A DNA stretch of 64,000 nt. Origin: Mycobacterium sp. DL440 (lineage in GTDB: Bacteria; Actinomycetota; Actinomycetes; Mycobacteriales; Mycobacteriaceae). Within the stretch, counting starts at the first letter, position 1; the number at the start of each line of letters is the position of its first letter. The translations under genes and the position numbers were made by a program. A model generated the notes under the pieces. That model saw only the letters and a program-made list of their open reading frames with translations, searched no databases and was not told the origin of the DNA. Positions 35,570 to 43,509 of this stretch are shown here, one piece after another. Location: contig NZ_CP050191.1 of NCBI RefSeq assembly GCF_011745145.1, positions 5,310,147 through 5,374,146 of the forward strand, read 5' to 3'.

Positions 35570-36449
35570 TGATCGACCCCTCCCCGGTACCTGTGGCTGA
35601 GCCACCGGACGGAGACCATGGCTTCGACGTCGTACTTCCGCCTGGCGGTGACACGGACACTGGTGGCGCTCCCGTGGGCTTAGCGCCGGCGGCTACCTCG
35701 TGGTAGGCGCTGGCTGCTCGCCGGAACTTCTGCGCATTCGCCAACGTCAGGGACTCCATGGTCCCAAACGCCCCCAACGCGATCGGCATTGATCCCGCGA
35801 CTGCGCCAATCTCGAACGCCATCTGGTTCGCCGGACCCGTCGGCGGGATCTTTCCGATGACAATCGCTATAGGAATCATGAAGGTCAGCGACGTCGCGAC
35901 AATTTCGAGGGCTTTGCGTGTGTTTCCGATCTGCTCGGCCTCGTTGGCGACGATGCCCTTTACCTCCGTGTCGATTTTGCTCATCTGCGCGGCACGGTCC
36001 TGCTGCTGCTCGTTCTCGGCGGAGTATGCATTTGCTCCGCGGCCATGCCACTGTTCGGTGGGCGTTGCCCGCTTAAGGGTGTCTGAGATCGCTGTGAAAC
36101 CGTGTGCGCCCTTCGCGAACCGATCGCCGGTCTCCGGATCGCCCACTCCGCACATCAACTGCATCCCATTAAGCGCAAGAAGGGCCGCGCCGATGATGGG
36201 TGTCCCGATGCCCGGAATTCTTTTCGTGGGTGAGCTGTACGAGCTGAAGCTGGTAGGCGTAACCCCGAAGAGTTTGTCCGCACCAATCTCGCCGGCCATC
36301 TGGGCTGCGCCTATGCCGTCTGCCACAAATCCAAGTTTGGCGAGGCGCGCATCCCCCAGATTCTCTGAATCCTTCGCGTCCAAATGCTCTAAAAAACCCT
36401 TGCCGGCGAAGGTGATTTCTACGACCTGCTTGGCCTGCTCCAGCTTCAT
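35562..36449 (-). CDS. EspA/EspE-like substrate, module B
   Basis: A protein of 295 residues from the ATG at 36449, which has AGGAG 6 nt upstream. The EspA/E signature reads TEQWHGRGANAYSAENE, then ANEAEQIGNTRKALEIV and two hydrophobic segments (SLTFMIPIAIVIGKI and EIGAVAGSMPIALGAF). The C-terminal 45 residues are Pro/Ser/Gly-rich, as in EspA and EspE. A segment LLALNGMQLMCGVGDPETGDRF parallels VLGMQYLCGGNAKPEMAEGY of module A, so the two modules are paralogous. It heads the operon with the EspC/F- and EspD/H-like genes. Confidence 0.8.
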   Translation of the reverse strand: MKLEQAKQVVEITFAGKGFLEHLDAKDSENLGDARLAKLGFVADGIGAAQMAGEIGADKLFGVTPTSFSSYSSPTKRIPGIGTPIIGAALLALNGMQLMCGVGDPETGDRFAKGAHGFTAISDTLKRATPTEQWHGRGANAYSAENEQQQDRAAQMSKIDTEVKGIVANEAEQIGNTRKALEIVATSLTFMIPIAIVIGKIPPTGPANQMAFEIGAVAGSMPIALGAFGTMESLTLANAQKFRRAASAYHEVAAGAKPTGAPPVSVSPPGGSTTSKPWSPSGGSATGTGEGSINV

Positions 36450-36581
36450 TGATCTCCTATCCCCAGCCTTTCGCCAGCCTAACAGCGTGATTGAGATCGT
36501 CGGTGCACGAATTTGGGCGGTTGGTGTACTGCCCCGACGACTACGTCTACTGGGGCGACGCTGCGTGGTTACACTGCGAGC

Positions 36582-37022
36582 ATGCTGGTTCTGAGGGGAG
36601 GTTCTATCCCGCTGTCCGGACGTAGTTGGCCGGACACTCCACAAGAAGCACTGGCTCGTGTGATCTTCCTAGTCATCTTGGCGGCGGTGGTTGTGCCGGC
36701 TGTGTGCTGGGTCTGGTGGTGGTTCAATACGAATCGGCCGACGGCCTGCCGGCGGCGTTTGGAGAAGGAATCGGCGGATTTCCGCGCCCGCTGGCCCGCC
36801 GATCAATTAGGGCGCGCGCCCTATGGAGAGTTGGACAAGGAAGCCCAACGGTGTTGGCTATTGGTTCTTCTACTCGAGGAGCGCAAGTATGACATCACCG
36901 GAACCGAAGTGTTCTCGAGAGACATTGATGCCGTGCGCCACTGGATAAGTATGGTTGTTACGGCATTGAATGCGGCCGCTGCCCGAGATCGGCAGGATTT
37001 CATTGCGCGGGATTTCGGGTGA
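36582..37022 (+). CDS. Single-span membrane protein, first of a tandem pair
   Basis: A protein of 146 residues from ATG 36582. One hydrophobic helix spans about residues 24-46 (VIFLVILAAVVVPAVCWVWWW), followed by a soluble helical domain with FRARWPADQLGRAPYGELDKEAQRC. The next gene shares the core pattern ARWP-D-L-APY-EL-EA-RC and overlaps it by 4 nt. I do not recognise the family. The pair lies divergent to module B across a 132-nt gap and may belong to the ESX-1 accessory region. Confidence 0.6.
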   Translation: MLVLRGGSIPLSGRSWPDTPQEALARVIFLVILAAVVVPAVCWVWWWFNTNRPTACRRRLEKESADFRARWPADQLGRAPYGELDKEAQRCWLLVLLLEERKYDITGTEVFSRDIDAVRHWISMVVTALNAAAARDRQDFIARDFG

Positions 37023-37465
37023 CAGCGAGCGCCACCTTCGACGTTGGTTCCTTCATCGAGGGGGCGGTTCCCTTTGCCATTATTGGGCTGGCAACCATTA
37101 TCGGAAGTGCGACATTCTTCTTTGGGCTCGATTGGTACAGCAGAAAGGCGTCGTATCGCGAGCTTGCCCAGTTGTATGCACACTCATCGGCATTCTGGGC
37201 GCGCTGGCCGGGGGACCGGCTTTGGTCGGCGCCCTACGATGAGTTGGCCGCTGAAGCGAACAGGTGTGACGAACTCATCCGGAGCGTGGGCGACAAGCGG
37301 CTACACGTGGGTAGGAAAAAGGGGCCGGCGAAGAAGCAGGCCGAAGGCCTGCGGGCTGAGTTCCGCGAGCAGATTGACCGCGAAGTTGCTTACTACCAAG
37401 GCATGCTTGCCGCGGTGGGCAACGCGATGAACTACGCAGTCTCGCAAGGCCGGGGCCCGCGGTAA
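37019..37465 (+). CDS. Single-span membrane protein, second of a tandem pair
   Basis: A protein of 148 residues from GTG 37019, overlapping the preceding stop (GTGA). One membrane helix lies at about residues 14-38 (AVPFAIIGLATIIGSATFFFG). The soluble part has FWARWPGDRLWSAPYDELAAEANRC, nearly the same motif as the upstream gene, so it arose by tandem duplication. A Lys-rich helix follows. Function unknown; its stop is 85 nt from the convergent ptsH. Confidence 0.6.
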   Translation: MTASATFDVGSFIEGAVPFAIIGLATIIGSATFFFGLDWYSRKASYRELAQLYAHSSAFWARWPGDRLWSAPYDELAAEANRCDELIRSVGDKRLHVGRKKGPAKKQAEGLRAEFREQIDREVAYYQGMLAAVGNAMNYAVSQGRGPR

Positions 37466-37550
37466 CCGCCCTCCAGAGCGCGAATTCCTCTGTAGATCAA
37501 CTGAGATGCGATCACGAACGATGTGATTCCAATGAGGGTGTGGACCTCAG

Positions 37551-37808
37551 CTACGCGTCCAAATCCTGCTCCACCAAACCAGCCACAGTGGACAACGCAT
37601 CGGCGTCGTCGGAGTCCACAGTCACCTGAGCGCCTTTGGCCGCACCTAGCGTCATGATCATCAGGGCCGAGCCGGCGTCGACGGGTTCGCCGCCATCGAC
37701 GGACAGGGTGACGGGCACACCGGCGTTGACCACGGCCTCGGCGATGATCGCAGCGGGGCGGGCATGGAGGCCGATGGCCGAACCGACGGTGACAGTCTTG
37801 CTGGGCAT
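37551..37808 (-). CDS. ptsH: HPr phosphocarrier protein
   Basis: A protein of 85 residues. His15 sits in GLHARPAA, the phosphorylation site that receives phosphate from enzyme I. The loop GSALMIMTLGAAKG is the usual HPr region around Ser46/47, the regulatory site in Gram-positive HPr. It is the last gene of the minus-strand fructose PTS operon, 9 nt after fruA. The EI gene lies at 41683-43362 on the other strand. Confidence 0.95.
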   Translation of the reverse strand: MPSKTVTVGSAIGLHARPAAIIAEAVVNAGVPVTLSVDGGEPVDAGSALMIMTLGAAKGAQVTVDSDDADALSTVAGLVEQDLDA

Positions 37809-37817
37809 TGTTTCTCC

Positions 37818-39851
37818 TTAGGTGGTGGCCAGCGCCGGAGTTTCCGGCGTGGTGACGGTGAGTTTGGCGAATTGCTTGGCCGTGATGACGGCCAGGGCGC
37901 TGACGACGGTGCCGGCAGCCAGGGCGACCAGGAACCACAGCAGGTTGCCGATCGCGAAGAACACGAAGATGCCGCCGTGCGGCGCCTTGAGCGTGACATC
38001 GAAGGCCATGACCAGCCCGCCGGTGACGGCGCCGCCGAGCATCATCGACGGGATCACCCGCAGCGGATCCGCTGCGGCAAACGGAATGGCGCCTTCGGAG
38101 ATGAAGGACGCGCCCAATAGCCATGCAGCGCGGCCATTCTCACGCTCGGGCTCGGTGAAGAGTACCGGCCGCAGCGTCGACGCCAGTGCCATCGCGAGCG
38201 GCGGCACCATGCCGGCGGCCATCACCGCGGCCATGATGCGCAGTGTCGCGGGGTCGGCGACGTTGAGGCCCGCGGTCGCAAATGCGTACGCCGCCTTGTT
38301 GACCGGACCGCCGAGGTCAAAGCACATCATCAGGCCGAGGATGACACCGAGGATGACGACAGAGGTTCCGGTCATGCCGCTCAGCCAGTTGGTCAGGCCG
38401 GTGGTCAGCGCGGCAAGTGGCCGGCCGAGCAACAGAAACATCAGCAGGCCGACGATCAACGACGCGCCGAGCGGGATCACCACCACAGGCATCAGCCCCC
38501 GGAACCACTGTGGCACCTTGAAAGAACTGATCCAGTGCGCGGCAAACCCGGCGATCAGGCCGCCGACGATGCCGCCGATGAACCCGCCGCCGACGAACAC
38601 CGCCACCGCTCCAGCGGTGAAACCCGGTGCGATGCCGGGCCGGTCGGCGATCGCGAACGAGATGTATCCGGCCAGCGCAGGTACCAGGAACATGAAGGCC
38701 AGCCCGCCGAGCGTGAAGAGCACCGCCCCGAGATACTGCGTCAAGCCGCCGGGCGGCAGGTCGGCCAGGGTATTGGTGACGGCGATGTGGTGGCCCAGCG
38801 AGTTCATGCCGTAGGCGAGCGGGCCGGGTTGTCCCTCGGGAGTGTTGCCGATGTCGTAGCCGGCGAACAGAAAGCCCAGCGCGATGAGCAGACCGCCCGC
38901 GGCGACGAACGGGATCATGTAGCTCACGCCGGTGAGCAGGATCTGCCGGATGCGGGTGCCCCAGCTCACGTCGCCCGAACCGGCCGCTACAGCGGCGGCG
39001 TCCACTGAGCCCGTCACCCGTGCGGCGTTGGGATTGCTTGCCGCACCGATGGCTTCAGCCACCATGACGGCGGGCTCGTTGATGGCGCGTTTGACGCCGG
39101 ACGCGATGACGGGTTTGCCCGCGAATCGCTGCTTGTCCTTGACGCCGACATCGGTGGCGAAGATGACCGCATCGGCCGCAGCGATCGTCGCCGCGGACAG
39201 CGGCGTGCTGCCCGCGGACCCCTGGGTTTCGACCGTCAATGCAACCCCGGCCTCCTCGGCGGCCTGTTTGAGCGCGTCGGCCGCCATGTAGGTGTGGGCA
39301 ATGCCGGTGGGGCAGGCCGTGATCGCGACGATCGACACCGCCTTGACGGGTTCAGGAGCGGGCTCAGAAGCGGCCTCACCAGCAGAAGCAGCAGGCGCCG
39401 GGTTCACAACATCATCGACGAGCGTCACTACCTCGTCGACACTCGCGGCCTCCCGCAGCGATGCCACGAAGTCCTTGCGGACGAGTGCCCGGGCCAGGCT
39501 GGACAGCAGTTTCATATGTTCGGCGCCACCGGATTCCGGCGCGGCGATCAGGAACACCAGATCCGCTGGTCCGTCGGGAGCCCCGAAGTCGACCTTGGGG
39601 GCGAGCCGGGCGAAGCCGATCGTCGGGGTGTCGACGTAGGGCGAGCGGCAGTGCGGGATCGCGATCCCGCCGGGCAGGCCCGTGGCGGACTGCGCCTCAC
39701 GGGCCATCGCGGCGCCCACCAGCCCGTCGGTGTCGCTGGTGCGGCCCGCCTCGGCGAGCGCCCCCACCAGACGGTCGATGACGGCCTCTTTGTCGCCGCC
39801 CGCATCGACGTCGAGCAGGACGAGGCCTGGGGTGATGATCGGTTGAGTCAT
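37818..39851 (-). CDS. fruA: Fructose-specific PTS enzyme IIABC
   Basis: A protein of 677 residues with three fused domains. IIA: phospho-His67 in GIAIPHCRS. IIB: phospho-Cys180 in AITACPTGIAHTYMAA. IIC: about nine membrane helices from residue 300 (TGVSYMIPFVAAGGLLIAL onward). It imports fructose and releases fructose 1-phosphate, the substrate of FruK. It overlaps fruK by 4 nt. Complete fructose PTS sets are found in fast-growing mycobacteria and are lacking in M. tuberculosis. Confidence 0.96.
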   Translation of the reverse strand: MTQPIITPGLVLLDVDAGGDKEAVIDRLVGALAEAGRTSDTDGLVGAAMAREAQSATGLPGGIAIPHCRSPYVDTPTIGFARLAPKVDFGAPDGPADLVFLIAAPESGGAEHMKLLSSLARALVRKDFVASLREAASVDEVVTLVDDVVNPAPAASAGEAASEPAPEPVKAVSIVAITACPTGIAHTYMAADALKQAAEEAGVALTVETQGSAGSTPLSAATIAAADAVIFATDVGVKDKQRFAGKPVIASGVKRAINEPAVMVAEAIGAASNPNAARVTGSVDAAAVAAGSGDVSWGTRIRQILLTGVSYMIPFVAAGGLLIALGFLFAGYDIGNTPEGQPGPLAYGMNSLGHHIAVTNTLADLPPGGLTQYLGAVLFTLGGLAFMFLVPALAGYISFAIADRPGIAPGFTAGAVAVFVGGGFIGGIVGGLIAGFAAHWISSFKVPQWFRGLMPVVVIPLGASLIVGLLMFLLLGRPLAALTTGLTNWLSGMTGTSVVILGVILGLMMCFDLGGPVNKAAYAFATAGLNVADPATLRIMAAVMAAGMVPPLAMALASTLRPVLFTEPERENGRAAWLLGASFISEGAIPFAAADPLRVIPSMMLGGAVTGGLVMAFDVTLKAPHGGIFVFFAIGNLLWFLVALAAGTVVSALAVITAKQFAKLTVTTPETPALATT

Positions 39852-40816
39852 AGCGGCACCTTCAAGGGGTGGGTACGGGCTGCGTCGAGGTTGAGCTGGG
39901 CGGGTGTGGGCAGCGCCGATCCGGGGAGTGCCGCGGCGGCACTGCCGTAGGCGACGGCCATCTGCAATCGTTGCGGGGCTTCGGCACCGGAGACGGCGGC
40001 GCGAAGGTAGCCGGCCAGCGACGCATCGCCCGCTCCGACGGTGCTGCGCGGAACGATTGGCGGCGGCGTGGCCAGCCAGGCGCCGGCGCCGTCCACCAGG
40101 ACTGCGCCGGCAGCGCCGAGCGTGGCCAGTACCGCACCGACGCCCCGTGCGACGAGACCAAGAGCGGCGGTCACCACGGGCGACACATCGCCCTCAGCCG
40201 CAGCGGTTTCCAGCGCCAAGGCCGATACCCCGGCCAGCTCGGCCAGCTCTTCCGCGTTGGGTTTGATCAGATCGGGCGCGGCCGTCGAGAACCCGGCAGC
40301 CAACGCGACCGACGGTGCCTCGGAGGTATCGACGGCAACGCGGCAGTCCAACGGCGCCAGCAGGGCGACCACGTCGGCATACCAGCTGACTGGAACTTCG
40401 GGCGGCAACGATCCCGACAGCACCACCCAGGACGCATCCTGTGCCTTGGCCAGGACGCAGCGGGTGAGCGCGGAGAGTGCTTCAGCGTCCACCACAGCGC
40501 CGCGCTCGTTGAGTTTGGTTGTGGTGCCATCGGATTCGGTGATGGCGAGGTTGGTGCGGACGGGTTCGGCGATCCGCACACCGACAAACGGCACACCCAG
40601 GCCCCGCAGCCCGGCGAGCAGCGGATCGCCGTCCCCGGCGGGCAGCACCGCCTCGGCGGCCACGCCGGCCAGGGTCAACGCGCGGGCCACGTTGATGCCC
40701 TTGCCGCCCGGTTCGACGGTGACGGAATCGATGCGCTGCACCGCTCCGCGCGTCAACGGCGATCCCAAGGTGAGGGTGCGGTCCAGGCTGGGGTTCGGGG
40801 TGACGGTGATGATCAT
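39848..40816 (-). CDS. fruK: 1-phosphofructokinase
   Basis: A protein of 322 residues of the PfkB sugar-kinase family. It begins MIITVTPNPSLDRTL, with the GGKGINVARAL motif at about residues 37-47 and the catalytic GAGDASLAGYL near residue 257. It phosphorylates fructose 1-phosphate to fructose 1,6-bisphosphate. It overlaps fruR and fruA by 4 nt on each side. Confidence 0.95.
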   Translation of the reverse strand: MIITVTPNPSLDRTLTLGSPLTRGAVQRIDSVTVEPGGKGINVARALTLAGVAAEAVLPAGDGDPLLAGLRGLGVPFVGVRIAEPVRTNLAITESDGTTTKLNERGAVVDAEALSALTRCVLAKAQDASWVVLSGSLPPEVPVSWYADVVALLAPLDCRVAVDTSEAPSVALAAGFSTAAPDLIKPNAEELAELAGVSALALETAAAEGDVSPVVTAALGLVARGVGAVLATLGAAGAVLVDGAGAWLATPPPIVPRSTVGAGDASLAGYLRAAVSGAEAPQRLQMAVAYGSAAAALPGSALPTPAQLNLDAARTHPLKVPL

Positions 40817-41580
40817 GCGATCACTACCTCGACGCCGCGTTCGGTGAGCAGTGCCCGGTCGGCATCGGAGATCTCGCTGTCGGTGACCAGGGTGTCCACG
40901 CTGTCCATGGGGGCGAAGCTGACGAAGTCCTCTTGACCGACCTTCGATGAGTCTGCGACCACCACAACGTAATTGGCGGCCTGCACCATGGCTCGCTTGA
41001 CGGCAGCTTCCTCGGTGTCCGGGGTTGAGAGTCCGTGTCGCACGCTGATGGCGTTGGTGCCGATGAACGCGATGTCCACCCGCAAGGTTTCGAGTACGCG
41101 CAGCACCTGCTCGCCGACGGCGGCCTGGGTGAGGCCGCGGACCCGTCCGCCGAGCAACTGCAGGGTGACGGTCGGCACGGCGGCGAGGAGGCCGGCGATC
41201 GGCACGGAGTTGGTCACCACGGTGAGCTCGCGGTCCGTCGGCAATTGCGCGGCAACGCGCGCCGTGGTGGTGCCGGCATCGAGCAGCACGCTGGCGCCGC
41301 TGAGGGGGAAGAAGTCGACCGCGGCCGCGGCGATCGCATCCTTCTGTGCGGCGCGGGTGGTGTCGCGCTCGCCGACGCCGGCTTCCACGAGGTGCAGCGT
41401 CCGGGTCGGTACGGCCCCGCCGTGCACGCGGCGCACCACGCCGGCCTTGTCGAGCACCGCGAGATCGCGTCGGACCGTCTCGGTGGTGACGTCGTAGGTC
41501 TGCGCCAGTTCCGCGACGGAGGCGCGGCCCTTGCTCATGACCAGCGCGGCGATGGCCTGCTGGCGCTCCTCGGCGTACAT
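40813..41580 (-). CDS. fruR: DeoR-family fructose operon regulator
   Basis: A protein of 255 residues from the ATG at 41580, with GGAGGG upstream. The N-terminal HTH has SVAELAQTYDVTTETVRRDLAVLDKAG, typical of the DeoR family. The C-terminal sugar-phosphate-binding domain has LLDAGTTTARVA. As first gene of the operon it probably represses this operon and ptsI and responds to fructose 1-phosphate or a related ester. Three phased TGTTGA-type hexamers in the divergent promoter are candidate binding sites. Confidence 0.88.
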   Translation of the reverse strand: MYAEERQQAIAALVMSKGRASVAELAQTYDVTTETVRRDLAVLDKAGVVRRVHGGAVPTRTLHLVEAGVGERDTTRAAQKDAIAAAAVDFFPLSGASVLLDAGTTTARVAAQLPTDRELTVVTNSVPIAGLLAAVPTVTLQLLGGRVRGLTQAAVGEQVLRVLETLRVDIAFIGTNAISVRHGLSTPDTEEAAVKRAMVQAANYVVVVADSSKVGQEDFVSFAPMDSVDTLVTDSEISDADRALLTERGVEVVIA

Positions 41581-41615
41581 GACCCTCCGTTTGTGTGGAT
41601 TCAAACGCGATGAAA

Positions 41616-41682
41616 TGTTGATATATGTTGTTTTACGCTTGACTGTGTTGACTTGTCAATCGATTCTTGTAATCTGTCTCAC
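41616..41682. promoter_or_regulatory. Divergent fruR / ptsI promoters with phased repeats
   Basis: For ptsI, -35 TTGACT (41648-41653) and -10 TAATCT (41670-41675) are 16 nt apart, placing the transcription start at or within a base or two of ATG 41683, so a leaderless message is likely. For fruR on the minus strand, -35 TTGACA (41659-41654) and -10 TAAAAC (41635-41630) are 18 nt apart. TGTTGA occurs at 41616 and 41646 and TGTTGT at 41626, spaced 10 and 20 nt, so on one face of the helix. These are good candidate FruR sites, overlapping both promoters. Confidence 0.65.
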
Positions 41683-43362
41683 ATGAGCGCTACATCGTCG
41701 GTTGCCTCACCCACTGTCCTTCGTGGGGTGCCCGTGGTTCCGGGTGTGCAGTACGCACCGGTGATCCGGGCCAGCAGGCTTCCGGAACTCCAGATACCTG
41801 CCGCAGATATCGATGAGGCGGACCGGGCGGCCGAGGCGGGGCGGTTCGCAGCCGCGGCGACGGCTGTCGCCACCCGGCTGCGGGACCGGGCCGCGCACGC
41901 CACGGGTGCGGCGTCGGAGGTTCTCGCCGCCACCGCGATGCTTGCCCAGGATCGGGCCTGGCTGGGGGCCGCCGAGAAACGCATCGCCGCCGGTGCCCCG
42001 GCGGTACGTGCCACTACAGAGGCCGTCGACCAGTTTGTGGATCTGTTCACGCAGCTCGGCGGGCTGATGGCCGAACGCGTCACCGATCTGCGCGACATCC
42101 GCGACCGGGTCATCGCCGAGCTGTCCGGACTGCCGGAACCTGGTGTGCCGCTTCCGGATATCCCGTCGATCCTGTGCGCCGAAGATCTGGCACCCGCCGA
42201 CACCGCGGGCCTCGACCCGCAGCTGGTGGTCGGGCTGGCCACTACGCTGGGCGGGCCGACCAGCCACACCGCGATCATTGCGCGTCAGCTGGGGATTCCC
42301 TGCGTCGTGGCGGTCGGCGGGCTCGATGCCGTCGCCGCCGGCGTCATGGTTCTGCTCGACGGCACCGCGGGCACGCTGACCGCCGATCCCGATGCCTCGC
42401 AGGCCGCCGCCGCGGTGGCCGCCGCGCAACGGGATGCCCTGGCAGCCCGGCAATGGAAAGGCCCGGGTGCGACCGCAGACGGTCACAGTGTCGCGATCCT
42501 GGCGAACGTGCAGGACGGTGCCGCCGCCCGCGCGGCTCGCGAAACCCCCGCCGAGGGCGTCGGGCTGTTCCGCACGGAGCTGTGTTTCCTCAACCGGGAC
42601 ACCGAGCCGACCGTCGACGAACAGGCCGAGATCTACGGCGAGGTGCTCGAAGCGTTCGCCGGGCAGAAGGTGGTGGTCCGCACCCTGGATGCGGGCTCGG
42701 ATAAGCCGTTGAAGTTCGCGGGTCATCCGGAGGAGGCCAACCCGGCACTGGGCGTGCGCGGTATCCGCATCGCCGAGGGCAATCCCGGTCTGCTGGACCG
42801 TCAGCTCGCATCGATCGGCGCGGCTGCCAAGAAAACCGGCAACCCGCCGTGGGTGATGGCGCCGATGATCGCTACCGCAGCCGAGGCGAAAAGCTTTGCC
42901 GATCAAGCACGTTCGTACGGGCTCACGCCCGGCGTGATGATCGAGGTGCCCGCCGCGGCACTGTTGGCCGACAAGATTCTCCAGCATGTCGACTTCCTGT
43001 CGATCGGCACCAACGACCTTGCCCAGTACACGATGGCCGCCGATCGGATGTCGGCCGATCTGGCTGCTCTCACCGATCCGTGGCAGCCGGCGGTGCTGGC
43101 ACTGGTGGCGATGACTGCGCGGGCCGGTGCGGCGGCAGGTAAGCCGGTCGGGGTGTGTGGTGAGGCGGCGGCCGACCCGCTGTTGGCCGCGGTGCTGGTG
43201 GGGCTTGGGGTGACGTCGTTGTCGATGGCGCCGGCCGCGATCTCGGCGGTGGGTGCGAAGCTTGCGCAGGCGACGCTGGAGCAGTGCCGCGCCGCGGCCG
43301 AGGCGGTCCTGGCCACGGCCACCGCGGCGGATGCCCGGGCGGCCGCGATGGCCCACCTGTAA
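41683..43362 (+). CDS. ptsI: PTS enzyme I (phosphoenolpyruvate-protein phosphotransferase)
   Basis: A protein of 559 residues from ATG 41683. The swivelling phospho-His195 is in GGPTSHTAIIAR. The C-terminal barrel carries the signature VGLFRTELCFLNRD and DFLSIGTNDLAQYTMA. It transfers phosphate from phosphoenolpyruvate to HPr. A longer upstream frame (from 41653) lacks a ribosome-binding site and would overlap the predicted promoter. It is divergent from fruR. Confidence 0.96.
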   Translation: MSATSSVASPTVLRGVPVVPGVQYAPVIRASRLPELQIPAADIDEADRAAEAGRFAAAATAVATRLRDRAAHATGAASEVLAATAMLAQDRAWLGAAEKRIAAGAPAVRATTEAVDQFVDLFTQLGGLMAERVTDLRDIRDRVIAELSGLPEPGVPLPDIPSILCAEDLAPADTAGLDPQLVVGLATTLGGPTSHTAIIARQLGIPCVVAVGGLDAVAAGVMVLLDGTAGTLTADPDASQAAAAVAAAQRDALAARQWKGPGATADGHSVAILANVQDGAAARAARETPAEGVGLFRTELCFLNRDTEPTVDEQAEIYGEVLEAFAGQKVVVRTLDAGSDKPLKFAGHPEEANPALGVRGIRIAEGNPGLLDRQLASIGAAAKKTGNPPWVMAPMIATAAEAKSFADQARSYGLTPGVMIEVPAAALLADKILQHVDFLSIGTNDLAQYTMAADRMSADLAALTDPWQPAVLALVAMTARAGAAAGKPVGVCGEAAADPLLAAVLVGLGVTSLSMAPAAISAVGAKLAQATLEQCRAAAEAVLATATAADARAAAMAHL

Positions 43363-43428
43363 CCCGCGAGCAGACGCTGCGGTACCCGAAAACCCGCAGT
43401 TCCGGGTGCCTAACTGTCTGCTCGCGGG
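43363..43428 (+). terminator. Long stem-loop after ptsI
   Basis: CCCGCGAGCAGAC (43363-43375), directly after the ptsI stop, pairs perfectly over 13 bp with GTCTGCTCGCGGG (43416-43428). The loop holds internal pairing (CTGCGG with CCGCAG, ACCCG with CGGGT). No T-run follows. It may be the ptsI terminator, or a copy of a dispersed mycobacterial palindrome. Confidence 0.5.
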
Positions 43429-43450
43429 AGGGAAAGGGACCGCCCTGGGA

Positions 43451-43474
43451 ATAATCGGACCGCAGTCCGGTTAT
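43451..43474. promoter_or_regulatory. Palindromic operator candidate upstream of pirin
   Basis: ATAATCGGAC and GTCCGGTTAT flank a 4-nt centre, giving 9 of 10 matching positions. It lies 36 nt before the pirin ATG, where a repressor of the TetR or MarR type would block transcription. The cognate regulator is not identified. Confidence 0.5.
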
Positions 43475-43509
43475 AGCTGGCGTCAGACTACACAAATAGG
43501 AGGTAGGAG

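Noticed and set aside
37432-37550. Minus-strand hydrophobic tail after ptsH
   Set aside because: It belongs to a shadow of ptsH and fruA, and no start or domain supports it.
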